Translations under genes and position numbers: made by a program
NCBI RefSeq assembly: GCF_052857255.1
Contig: NW_027526708.1
Coordinates: forward strand, 1 to 64,000
Direction of reading: 5' to 3'
DNA: 64,000 bases
Source of the DNA: Amblyomma americanum
Lineage: Eukaryota; Arthropoda; Arachnida; Ixodida; Ixodidae
Shown here: one piece after another, positions 54,099-64,000 of the stretch
Position numbering within the stretch: position 1 is the stretch's first letter
How the letters are laid out: every line of letters starts with the position of its first letter
Notes under the pieces: model-generated
Database searches by the model: none
Told to the model about the DNA's origin: nothing
Seen by the model: the letters and a program-made list of their open reading frames with translations, nothing else

Positions 54099-54829
54099 TG
54101 TTATGTGGCGGCCAGCCGAAGAACGAGACACGATGATCGATGGCAATGACATGATTTAATGGCTGCTGGCCGCTCCTGCCCGCGCCACTGCACAGTTCGT
54201 CGTCTTCTTCGTCACACTACCCGGGGCCACGGAGCGATCATCCCGATCAGTGACGAAGAGACACGCGAAGTGGTTACGGGCTTAAGAGGATGGTTGGACA
54301 GAAACGATAAAGTGGTGAGGTCCTGGCCGCCACGATGAATGAGATGACTGAATGTTTCCTGGTCTTGAAGCTTCCGGGCCGCAGGTCCCCAAGAGCCGAC
54401 GGTCGAGGCCCCAGGACGCGCCGAACGGCCTGGACAGGGGAACGGTGTCTTCAGATGTAAGCGGCGTCTTGGGTCGGTGGGTTCGAAAGGTCAGGTCCTT
54501 GCGTCGGGTTCAGTTCGTCGTGTTGAGGGTCTGGGCGGGAGACGAGGCGGGGTATACAACGGTAAGGTCGGTTAGGGTCTGAAAGGCTGGGGCACGGCCG
54601 AGCGACGCAGGCCAAGAACTCACGGCTGACGACCGCGGCTGACGCAGGACGCCAAAGCTTCCCGGACCAGTATGTCGATTATACCCAACACCTCCACCAA
54701 ATGTTACGTGGCGGCCAGCCGAAGAAAGAGACACGATGGTCGATGGCAATGAGATGTTTTAATGGCTGCTGGCCTAGCGCGAGTGCTCCTGCCCACGCCA
54801 TTGCACAGTTCGTCGCCTTCTTCGTCACA
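54099..54829 (-). mobile_element. TRIM-like non-autonomous LTR element
   Basis: Two LTRs (54,099-54,216, 118 bp; 54,702-54,829, 128 bp) begin TGTTA and end CGTCACA on the + strand. They differ mainly by a 10-bp insertion in the second. ATAT occurs on both sides (54,095-54,098 and 54,830-54,833). The 485-bp interior has no gag or pol. Next to the right LTR the - strand reads TGGTGGAGGTGTTGGG, a primer site nearly the same as that of the gypsy element, so LTR orientation is -. It must rely on proteins from an autonomous element. Confidence 0.88.
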
Positions 54830-54839
54830 ATATCATGCT

Positions 54840-56360
54840 GTGTATCCAACAAGGAAAAGTGAAATAATTGTGAAAAAATCGGCTTTTGCATCGTAGAGCG
54901 TGGCGCAGATTATCGCTGTGTCAAGGGTGAACAGGAGACAACTGAGAACTAATGCTAGTATTTATTCTCTGGAGATAGCTCTAATGTCGGGTCCCATTGG
55001 GTATACATATACAATTTTCGGTGCCGCAGTCCCTCTTCCGTCGGTGTGGGCACTATTTGGGCAACATATGAGCAAGCCACAATCGGCCTTGCTTCTTGAA
55101 GTAAAAAAAATGCAAAGCTAGGGCTAACCAGGCTCACTATTTTGTATGCAGCCTACGCTGTCTGTCCTATGGCATCATGAGAGCAGACTGGATGTCGATG
55201 CAATAAAACATCGACAAGGCAAAACTGGACAGTCGATAAAATGCTGAACTTTGCCTTATATGGGCAGCAAGGGAGATGAACGTCCAGTATATGTCCGAGT
55301 CAAAAGCCTCGTAAAGCATATAGGAAGGGAGATTGTGCAGAAAAAGTCCTGGCATGTTCAGCTCGGGCTACGAGCTCAGCACCACATTAGGCTCGACGCT
55401 GGCCATGCCGCAGCTGAACAAGCCAACACGCGTGCATATTACCAGCATAGGTCACGTGCTCGCTCCTTGAAAACAGGTGGAGGAGAGTGTTTCAGCTTCA
55501 CGAGCCAAGAATTTGAATATAGAGGTAATTAACGTCAGCCACCACCACGACGCTGTAGGCCCTACTAGAGGCGCACAAATCGGCGTTTCTACATTGAAGA
55601 AATATCTACCGCTGTTCGCTAATTTAGAGCCGTATTAAGTTTAGATTATGCCCTTCGTAAGCAACTGATTAACAAGCCAAAATCAAGAGCCAGAATACAG
55701 CTCCCTGCGTTTTACCGGAGCCGGTCATATAAGAGCATTTCAAGGACCAATCGTTTGGCGGCATGAATATAGGCCATAATCGATCTGTAAAGTTGGCTAG
55801 GTTCGGTGGCACTGCCGTCACTGAACGGGACTAGATGGTTGGATCGGCGCCATTAAAAATACATGCAAAGAAAGGTTCACAAATCTGTTTAGTTATTTGC
55901 ACCTTTGAAGGCATATTTGAAGTCGACCTTCTATGGACATCTCACGAGTTTACTTTAAAAGAAAATGTGAACACATGAAACCTTAAATCGAAGCCGATTT
56001 ATTTTTAAAACGCTATGGTATTTGCGTATTTACATCAGCGATTCATCCCGGGTAGGATTAACGTGCAGGCGCACCGCAAATAGAAACGCATAAAGATAAA
56101 TAAATCAAAGTAATATTCAAATGTCACGCTCCACTTATGAAGCGAAAAAGCGAACCCTACATTCACAGCTGACGAGTTTACCATGGAGCATAACGCGACA
56201 GTTTGGAGTGTCATTTGCCGATTTATTATTAAAACGTAGCTGTAAATGCGTGTTGTGAACCAGGACACACCGAAACTCTGCAGAGGCACTAAATCACCTC
56301 AAAATTGACGGATCAAGTCAAGATGCCTCGTAGATTCTTACTGTGCATTTTAGCGTAATT
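54840..56360. other. No gene recognised
   Basis: About 1.5 kb of intronic-type sequence, without supported features. Confidence 0.4.
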
Positions 56361-56367
56361 CCAAAAT

Positions 56368-56462
56368 ACCCCAGGTGGTCGAGATTTCCGGAGCCCTTCA
56401 CTACGGCGTCCCTCATAGCCTGAGTCGCTTTGGGACGTTAAACCCCCATAAACCCCTAAACC
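56368..56462 (+). mobile_element. 5'-truncated Ruka-like SINE tail
   Basis: Begins accccaggtggtcgagatttcc and ends gggacgttaaacccccataaacccc; the tRNA-like head is missing. Confidence 0.85.
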
Positions 56463-56479
56463 CAAAATACGATATACAT

Positions 56480-58390
56480 CCCCGGTCGTTAGCTGATCTC
56501 CGGAAATAAAAATGCTCCAGGAGACCTTGCTGCGCCCTCCAATGACTTCGCACATCTGCCGGAAAGAAATGCTCAATTAGGAACGTATGCTTGAAGTGTG
56601 CTGTATTGCAAAGCAAAACAACATTATATCAAACATGAGATTTTGAAGCTTTGACCCCATAACAGGTCGAGTTGAGAAGCGGAATGCTTACGATGCTCAG
56701 TGGGGATAACGAAACGCGACGAATATCTGTAGCTGCGCCGCACTATAATTCGTTGAGGAAGCCATAAATATTGCTTCTGAATGTAATATACTTAACGACA
56801 TGCAGAAACGTCTCGCAGGCGAGCGACTGAGGTGTAAATTTCATATCTGTTGGCATACAGAATAGAAAAAGGCACAAGGAGTGATACCAGCAGAGCCGCA
56901 GACAATCATCAGATTGATGCTTATTAAAGTGGTGCTCTTTTGGAAAACGATTAGTAGTTGATACTGTTGCCAAAATACCCTGAAGCGGCAGCACACAGTT
57001 TCCACTCAGGTATTAAATTGTTTACCGCAATACGTAAACTATAGCGCCATTTGCTGCCCTCATGAAGCTGCCGTAACAATAAAAAATTTAAGGGACCATT
57101 CAGCGGATTGCGACGACGCAGATGATCGCACTCCCATGGGTTAATTCTACACAAGCGCTCAGTGCTTATGGCATGTAGAAGCCTAGTCCGTATTATTTCC
57201 TTCCTACTGTGCATTGAGTGCTTCAGCCGCACTTACCGATGGTTGAATGTACGGTTGAAAATTAGCTATTTTTTTTAGAAACCCCGAAGTAAAAATAAAT
57301 ATGAGCGCCAGGTTCTCGCGCACAAGATAACGAGGCATTGCCATTGCGGCCTAAAGCGTAAAAAAAAAACGATGACAAAATCTGTAAAACTCACACCTGC
57401 TTGTATATACAAATATAATATTTCATTTTCGCCGGAGAAATTCCAGTCTTCGCTAAATTTCTTTACGTCCCGCGCACAAATGCACAATAAGGTAATTCCT
57501 CATATTTCTAACGAGAAATGCTCCAATACACCGCTCAGAAAAAGTGCACGCCAACTATAGCATTGAAAATAATCTGCCTCATGACGAACCGATGGTGTGA
57601 TAGCCATTTGTCGCTCCATCAGTAAGACTGTAAGGCAGTGCGTCGAAAAGTGAACGGGAGCTAGGCGAAGCTCAAAGAACGACCGCAACTACAACGCACA
57701 CTTTTTGCCTGGCACGTGCGCGACCAAATCTTTCGAGCAGCTTCGAATGGAAGGTTGGAATTGCGGGTGGTCTTGAGTGAAGGGCGCAAAAATGTCACAA
57801 GGCATTAATACAAGAAATGCAAGAAAAAGGAGTATAGTTTTTCAAATTTATTTTGTGTCTCTGGCAAGCCTTTGGTGAAGACTACCATAGACAAAAACCA
57901 TAAGAACGGTCAATGTAATAAGTGCATGGTCCCATTTTCCCCTTTTAAGCTATGCTCACTTCCATGAGCGTGCGGTATCTGAAAAGACAGCTAAAATTTT
58001 CTTAATCCAAAAGAAATAGATGCCGAGAAATTGCGAACAAATTGGCAGCGCAAACTTGTTTTCTATTGTTTCGCTATGTTCACCTTTGTTTAGCCTTTTA
58101 TAAGCATGCATTCGAACTGCACCCAAATCTTCTTCCAGTCGTTATTCGGATTTTCTCTTGCGGTAAGCCGCTTGAGCGGCTCGTTACGATTGGATTCGTC
58201 GTTTACTTTGTTCGGCGGTCTGTGGAGTCACTTGTACTCGCTTCTGTACTGCACATTCTTGCGGCGACTTCTACATTCGCCTTTTATGCTACAGCGTAAA
58301 TTCTCCGTACAGGAGAAAACGCGGTTTCGGGGTTGCCGTTGGCGGGACAGAAAAATTAGGAGTAGTCAATTACAAGAGGCTCTCATAGAT
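56480..58390. other. No gene recognised
   Basis: About 1.9 kb without a coding region or element I can support. Confidence 0.4.
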
Positions 58391-58394
58391 GGCG

Positions 58395-58475
58395 CCACCT
58401 GCACCAGTGGCGCGTCGAAAACCCGTGACCCTCGGGACCTCGGTAGACACGCTACCGCTACACCAGGCAGACACG
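58395..58475 (-). repeat. tRNA-like SINE head
   Basis: On the - strand tggtgtagcggtagcgtgtct resembles an A box and gggttttcgacgcg a B box about 45 bases later. The cloverleaf is incomplete, so this is a retroposed head rather than a tRNA gene. Confidence 0.5.
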
Positions 58476-58519
58476 TTCGTACGGCTTGGTTAAAGCGGAG
58501 CTTTATAAGCATTCCGTAG

Positions 58520-59490
58520 TGGTATTCCTCATAATTATTATATCCGTGAAAGAGTAAACAGTGTCCGTGTCTGCGAGGGCACCAGGAGCCGCTGTAGCGT
58601 CATGCACTTAAAGGTGGAGCTTAAGTGTCCACCACTTCTTCGTTCTATCTCGTAGCGTTTCTTGCTCTTGAGCAGTTTTCGTTGAGGCATCTCCCCGTCT
58701 GACCCACATAGTGCTACCACCTAAAATTTGATCGATGAGCATTAAGTTCATTGCGTTCAAGGCATATATTAGTTATATAAATTTTATCGCTAACAAAAAC
58801 AGGTTTACCGTAGACTTCAGTCAACCAAACGACGACGGTACCTTTCATAAAGGCTTCTCTTCAAATAGTCATGGTAGTAATATGAATCAGTTAATTACAA
58901 GAAAGCATTATACTCAGGCGGATTCTGCATGCTAATACCTCTTCTGCAGAGTACAACAATGCAGAAGAGGCGTATAGAAAGCACTGAAAAATGTCGATAA
59001 TGGCTTCACAGCAACCACAGTCCTCCATTGAGAAAGCAATACAATCCCAATAAAGAAGTTTGTCAGGGCGGGAAACATGACCCCTAAAGCACAATAACCA
59101 CGATTCAACAGCAGTCATTAAGGCACCTTGATTTGGATGATTTAAACAGTCAGTTATAGAAATCTGCGCTTGCCTGATTAGTATTCTATACAAGGGAGGA
59201 GTTGCAATGCATTATCAGTGACCTAGACATGCAAAGCAAGAGCTGTGGGTCGAAATAATAACATTCTAAAAAATAACACATAAGTAATGTTCAACAACCT
59301 CGTAAAGGAACAGTAGTCTACGATAGGGAGGGAAGTATTCGAACTGATGACATCAGTTTTTAAAATGAAAAGATAGTACTTCTTTTCAGGGCAGGTTGTG
59401 ACCACTCATACGAACCACGAATCTGAAATAACAAGAAAAAAATTGCGGAGGGCACTGAATGCTTACGTGCTGTGAATTCTAAAACCTAAA
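58520..59490. other. No gene recognised
   Basis: Nothing supported in about 1 kb. Confidence 0.4.
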
Positions 59491-59494
59491 TGCG

Positions 59495-60660
59495 GGGTGT
59501 TCGGCTGTGGCGATGGCGTATTACTCTAATGCAGTAGCCAGCGAAGCTCATCTGTTCACGAAGCCCGAATGGAAGTTAAGACGACGATACCCAAACCCAG
59601 AGCAAGAGGCTACCAATGGGAATGTTTGCTCCACTGCTCAAAATTTTCTCATAGAATCAAAATGTCTGCCATAAAAAGGTTCCGTTATGCCGCTTTTATA
59701 GATTAATTTTCGGACTTCTCCTTTTTGCTATTCCTATATCTGTTTTTCTTTTTTCATTACCTCTGACAAATTAAAGCTTATTAGGCCTCTTTACCCCCCT
59801 CAACTACCTCTGTCACGGAAAACAATAGTTGCTCAAATTTTTATACCATCTAATTTTTGCCGCATGCAATTTACAAAGCTGCAAACGGGAGGATTGTTGG
59901 GCCAGTTGGTTCATGATTCAATACTGAAAACGGCGAAAAACTGGTAGTCCCCGCCTGGTCATGCCTAATCCGCTGGTGAGTATGTGCCATTTCATGAGGC
60001 CAACAGCAATGACAACACCAAGTGACTGACAATTTAACGCTTGGCGTTTGGTGCTACGATGATGGCGTACTACTCTACTGCAGTGGCCAGCGGAGCTGAT
60101 CTGTTCGCCCCGTCCGAATGGGTGTTGATGAAGATGATAATATGGTTGAGGTTGTTGCAGCTACTGGTGTGGTAAGCCTTGTAGATGACGATACCCAAAC
60201 CCAGCGTGAGAGACTGCCAGTTTAGCTCTTCGGGTGTTGTGCAGCGATAGTGGCGTACCACTGTAATAGAGTGGCCAATGAACGTGATCTGTTCGCGCCG
60301 CCCGAGTGGAAGTTGATGAAGACGACGATACCCAAACTCAGCGCGATAGACTGGCCATTTATCGCTTGGAGTGTTGTGCGGTGGTAATGGCGTACTATTC
60401 TAATGCAGTGGCCAGCGAAGCTGATCTTTTCGCATTGCCCAAATGGAAGTTGTTGACTACGATACCCAAACCCAGCGTGAGAGGCTGGCAGTTTAGTGCT
60501 CGGGGCGTTGTGCTGCTGGTGGCTTAGCGGGTTTGATTTCTATGCAATAAAGAAAAAAAAATCTGCGGTGATGGCGCAGCGCTCTAAAAAAGTAGCCAGC
60601 GAAGCTGGCCTGTCCGCGCCGGCCTAAGTTCGATACCTACTTCAGACGAAATATTATTTT
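59495..60660 (+). repeat. Tandem array of tRNA-SINE-like units
   Basis: Successive units contain atggcgta-tactctaatgcagtggccagcg, aagctgatctgttcgc and gatacccaaacccagcg. Near-complete units lie around 60,187-60,530 with a period of about 130-141 bp, and more diverged ones at 59,507 and 60,057. The final unit (about 60,570-60,640) ends in a B-box-like aagttcgatacc. The element at 63,641 shares the same core, suggesting the array arose from a tRNA-derived SINE. A foldback-family tail fragment sits at about 59,890-59,930. Confidence 0.7.
59890..59930 (-). repeat. Foldback-family tail fragment
   Basis: The - strand reads catgaaccaactggcccaac, the conserved tail of the foldback elements at 26,028 and 51,832; no hairpin remains. 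Confidence 0.4.
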
Positions 60661-60664
60661 CCTT

Positions 60665-61585
60665 TCTTTCTTGATGAAGTAACTACTACCGGTGATGTCA
60701 TCAGGTAAAGTGGGTTTTGGGTCCATTTCTCGTGGACGGAACACCGAATTTTATGACTGATGAACCATGAATTGCTTTCGCATTAATAGCAATGGTGAGT
60801 GGTGCATTTGCCATTCACTCACAGATCATGACAGTTTATTAGTGTCTCTCAAGAGTAAGAAATCTACCAGCTGTATATTACCTGTGCTCACTAATTGGGC
60901 AGGGACATCGAGGCCAACGAAACGGGCTGAACTTAAGCTGAAAACAATGAAATGAGCTACGGGAAGTAAATTATTGATGTAACGTTAAGAGCAGGAAGAC
61001 AGCAGTGTGGATTAGAGAAGGAACGCGAGTTACTGGCAAACTAGTCGAAATTATACAAACATGGGACATGGGTAAGAACTCAAGCTGAAGGGATGATGAC
61101 CAAGTGTGGTTTAAGGTAATTGAATGGATTCCAAGGAGAGACTAGTGTAGCACAGCAAGGCATAAAGAGAGGTGGTCGGAAGACAATAGGTAGTTTGCAG
61201 ATATAATTTGGCCACAGCGGTCACCGGCCAGGCTCAGTTTGAGATAACGCAGAGGCCCTTGTCATGTGGTGGGAATAGATAGGCTAATGACGTGCACATT
61301 CCAGGGTGGCTTTAGTAGCAAAGCGGCAAGCCATTCCCTCGCGTTTTTCTCCAAAGCCGGACTTGAATAATCTTCCTGGACACATACATGATTTTTCGCA
61401 TTCAATATGCTTTGGGAACTGGCCACTTTGATTTTGACATAAGCTTTTACATACGTCACCAAATATACTGCTATTTAAACAACCAAAATTTGGAGCATGC
61501 ATTTTTAGATAACGCGTTTTTGCTTTTTAACCAGCAGGTGATGTCATGTTGACAGAGCGTGAATTCATGCACCTCCTGACCCCGG
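60665..61585. other. No gene recognised
   Basis: Nothing supported in about 0.9 kb. Confidence 0.4.
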
Positions 61586-61589
61586 CGCC

Positions 61590-61800
61590 CCATTTAGATG
61601 GAGGCGAAATGCAAAGCCCGTCTGCTGCGCCCGTCTTCTGCGCAGTCTGTTGTGTCCGTCTGCTGCGCGATGTTGGTGGACGTAAAAGATCCCCAGATGG
61701 TTGAAATTATTTCTGAGCTATCCACGCCGGCCCTTCTTTCTCTCTTTCTTCTTTCACTCCCACCTTCCCACCCGCCTTCCCGGCACGGTTGAGGTGGTGG
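61590..61800 (+). mobile_element. Long-tail SINE fragment
   Basis: Reads atggaggcgaaatgcaaagcc, a partly duplicated middle (repeated gtctgctgcgc), gatccccagatggttgaaatt and the pyrimidine-rich part with cggcacggttgaggt. The head and extreme tail are lost. Confidence 0.7.
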
Positions 61801-62199
61801 CCTAAGGGAACCAGACAGCCAGACAGACGTCATTGCCTGGCGTCCACAATTATATGTTGCCAGGCCCGGTCAGCCAGGCGTAAACCAGACTATGCGCAGA
61901 CTGCGCAGAAGGAAGGAAGGAAGGCCTCAGACGTTGCTGGCACATACCCACTACGGGGGAGTGGCCAAAACACAGACGGTTAATGGCTGGATACAGGAAA
62001 CTTTTGACGGGAAAAGGAGTGGTAATAGTATGTAGTCTGATAGATTGGAAGACGGAAGGACAGGGGTCCTGTTAACTTGGAAATCGAAGACGAGACAATG
62101 GCTTAATGTGCATAAAAGTATACAATGCCTGTAATGTTTCAATGCCGTGCTGACTGAGAGCGGGAAAAAGAAATTAGAATGGGAGTCGCTGCGTTTCTT

Positions 62200-62273
62200 G
62201 AGTGAGTGAGTGAGTGAGTGAGTGAGTGAGTGAGTGAGTGAGTGAGTGAGTGAGTGAGTGAGTGAGTGAGTGA
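62200..62273 (+). repeat. (GAGT)n microsatellite, LINE tail
   Basis: About 18 copies of gagt. Because it directly follows, in - sense, the 3' end of the LINE fragment at 62,274-62,716, it is best read as that element's repetitive 3' tail. Confidence 0.9.
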
Positions 62274-62716
62274 AAAACTTTTATTGAACGTTTGCGTAGT
62301 TCGGCGGCAGCAGGATCCGCGTCGTCTTCATATCAGGCGATCCCGGATCCCGTCTTCGCAAGGTCGGGCCCTCAGTCCAGGGCTCCGCTGAGCCGCGCTG
62401 CCTCGTAAGCGTGCTGCACCAGGGACCTTTGGACCGTGAGCTCGCTGCTGACGAGCCGGCTCTCCCATTGCTCCGCACTTGTGTGTTTGTGTTGGTGGAA
62501 TTTTATGTTTCGCTCACATTCCCATGTGATGTGGTACAGCGTTGGTACCACCCCGCACCACGGGCATGTGGCTCTGTATTGTGTCGGAAACATCTTGTTT
62601 AGTATGTGTAAATTTGGAAAAATAGAAAATCTTTTTGGCCCGCGCACTGCGCGTAAGTGGCGCGCGTCGTCTTCTTCTTCGGCCGGACCATCGTAGCACG
62701 TGGTAGGCCGCTGCAA
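62274..62716 (-). pseudogene. LINE-J 3' fragment
   Basis: The - strand frame 62,372-62,716 contains NKMFPTQYRATCPWCGVVPT, YHITWEC and VQRSLVQHAYEAARLSGALD, the finger and C-terminal signature shared with LINE-E and LINE-F. It is 5'-truncated and ends in the gagt/actc tail. A short SINE tail (gctgcgccatttccttttc) follows near 62,745. Confidence 0.8.
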
Positions 62717-62868
62717 GGTTGTCTCACCGAGAAGTGAGACGGTTGCTGCGCCATTTCCTTTTCAGAATCCATCAACAGTGCTTACTGCGTTTGCAAGGTT
62801 CTTATAAATGATTCTCCGAAATACTCAGACTTCTTCCAATCATACTCTTTTTCTTGCTTCCGATCTAG

Positions 62869-63080
62869 GATTTGGCAGACCTTGCTGCAGGAAAAACGAA
62901 GTGTTGAAGTGGGACGGGAGCCGATGCGGAGAAGACAGCTGCGCGTGTTTGAAACACGGAGGAAAACCGTTTATTTGCCCTCTAGATTTAGCACTTGCGT
63001 GTTTCTGCAAAGATGGATTTTTTAGACACTCTAAAAGCGGCCTTTGCGTTAAAAAAAGGCAATGTGGGATGCTCCAGTAG
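62869..63080 (+). CDS. Terminal exon of TIL-like secreted cysteine-rich protein
   Basis: Acceptor tttttcttgcttccgatctag; it enters in phase 1 and encodes 69 residues to a TAG. The sequence has a TIL hallmark start (CCRKNEVLKW) followed by SRC, DSCAC, FIC, LACFC, SGLCV and RQC. The spacing C-x4-C-x11-C-x7-C-x-C-x12-C-x5-C is identical to that of the exon at 12,831. Compared with the usual ten-cysteine TIL pattern, the sixth is absent and an extra cysteine precedes the first. It is probably spliced to the signal exon at 36,581, with or without the 42-nt exons, giving a secreted peptide of about 90-118 residues. Protease inhibition or antimicrobial action is the family expectation, not shown here. 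Confidence 0.85.
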
Positions 63081-63124
63081 GTTGTCGAAAGACAAGCTTT
63101 TAGCATCGGTCCTCCCTACCTCGC

Positions 63125-63130
63125 AATAAA
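63125..63130 (+). terminator. Poly(A) signal of TIL-like gene
   Basis: AATAAA 45 bp after the stop at 63,080, followed by GT-rich sequence (agcagatgtgcttgg). Confidence 0.75.
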
Positions 63131-63134
63131 GCAG

Positions 63135-63635
63135 ATGTGCTTGGCTGCTCAAAGGCTGCGAGTGTTTTTTTACGTTTGCTTCTTTCCCGTTCGAAAAACC
63201 GAACAGGAATTTTTTATCCTTGCAATTTTTCTGTCACGGCAAAAATTTTCGTTCCTTGCATAGTAGCAATACTTTTTTCTTTAGGTGTCGGAGAAAAGTG
63301 TTTTATTGCGACAAATAAGCTGTCGTCGCCACAGATTCTGGTTACGCAATAAAAAATTCCTAGACTTTTGATGTAGTTAAACCGAAGCTGTCGAGCTAAA
63401 GGTGCGTTTTGGTTGGTTCATCTTGGTTTAGCTTTTTTTGGTTTGGTAATTATCACTCGGCAGTGATCTTCAAGTCGCGGCACGTCTTGCGATGAGATTA
63501 GTTCGATAGCAGTATTAGCTGATGAACCGAACGACATGCAATGCACAGCACGATAGTGCGTTGCACTTTAACAAGAGACACCAAACGCTGGCCAATCCCC
63601 CACCGTGGGTATGAGCCATCGTATTTGAGGCAACA
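63135..63635. other. Downstream intergenic, nothing recognised
   Basis: No supported feature. A second aataaa at 63,346-63,351 has no gene attached. Confidence 0.4.
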
Positions 63636-63640
63636 ACAAC

Positions 63641-63755
63641 AACAAGAGGCGTGTTTGGCTGCAGCGATAGCCTATAGGGCTCTAGCGCAGAAGCCAGCGG
63701 AGCTGATATGTTCGCACTGCCGTGGGTTTGAATCCCAATCGCGGCAATATTTATT
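63641..63755 (+). mobile_element. tRNA-derived SINE, single copy
   Basis: Reads gcagcgatagcctatagggctctagcgcagaagccagcgg, then gggtttgaatccca (B box) and an AT-rich end (atttgtttatttattc). Its core matches the repeated units at 59,495-60,660. Confidence 0.65.
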
Positions 63756-64000
63756 TGTTTATTTATTCTCAGCTTGAGTTAACGCATCAGCAATGAACCG
63801 GCTCTTGTAGCTTTGGTTGTGAAGTAAAGCTTTCGCTCTAAAAGTAAATCTTGTCGCTAAAGAGGCGACCACTTATCACAGCATATCCTGCCGGGTGAGA
63901 GCTAGCAGTCATCGAAATATAAAATTAAGCAGTGGCTTAGCTCGGCTATGCCAGGATATACGTAGCGTGAGCAGCAATTTCGCTCTCCTCCTCTATGGCT

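Noticed and set aside
58042..58519. 85- and 137-residue open frames
   Set aside because: No signal peptide with donor, no family motif; the end overlaps a SINE head.
1..64000. CRISPR arrays, operons, ribosome-binding sites or rRNA
   Set aside because: The sequence is eukaryotic, with introns, SINEs and LINEs; no spacer-repeat array or rRNA similarity was seen.

Overview
This window looks like nuclear DNA of a hard tick, most likely a metastriate tick such as Rhipicephalus, Dermacentor or Hyalomma. The reasons are: (i) tRNA-derived SINEs of the type described in ticks as Ruka (a head of the form gccgcggtggctcagtggtta and a tail reading accccaggtggtcgaaatttcc), in about ten full or partial copies; (ii) several 3' fragments of RNase-H-bearing non-LTR retrotransposons with tick-like ORF1 zinc knuckles; (iii) spliced exons of small cysteine-rich secreted proteins of the trypsin-inhibitor-like (TIL) type, which ticks make in abundance. 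The species assignment is inference. Nothing bacterial, no rRNA and no functional tRNA gene was seen.

Host genes. All host coding signal I can support is a scattered set of short exons on the + strand, all joined in phase 1. There is a terminal TIL-like exon at 12,831-13,027 with a poly(A) signal, a signal-peptide exon without an ATG at 22,951-23,014, and an intact signal-peptide exon at 36,581-36,641. Two 42-nt internal exons lie at 48,052-48,093 and 50,551-50,592, and a second terminal TIL-like exon with poly(A) signal lies at 62,869-63,080. The last four could form one gene of about 26.5 kb. The other two exons are remnants of related genes. The two terminal exons share an identical cysteine spacing.

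Architecture. Bases 1-10,385 and 28,426-36,270 form a very large inverted repeat, roughly 98-99% identical where aligned, around an 18 kb spacer. The right arm lacks two blocks present in the left (about 980 and 1,530 bp). The arms carry LINE pieces, SINEs and nested insertions that predate the duplication. In the right arm a 7.2 kb composite LINE (23,921-31,119) sits inside the ORF1 of another LINE and is flanked by an exact 12-bp target duplication. The left arm stops inside that composite.

Spacer (10.4-28.4 kb). It holds a LINE 3' end, the first TIL exon, a nearly complete Ty3/gypsy element on the - strand (13,332-19,262, identical-length 373-bp LTRs, gag with a -1 frameshift heptamer, protease broken by a frameshift), a CR1-like LINE remnant, a probable solo LTR, the orphan signal exon and most of the composite LINE.

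Right part (36.3-64 kb). This is the putative multi-exon TIL gene, whose introns hold a purine-rich minisatellite, two terminal-inverted-repeat elements, an RTE fragment, paired SINEs sharing one target site, two or more copies of a small foldback element family, a small non-autonomous LTR element (TRIM) resembling the gypsy element in primer site and target site, a tandem array of tRNA-SINE-like units, and LINE tails.
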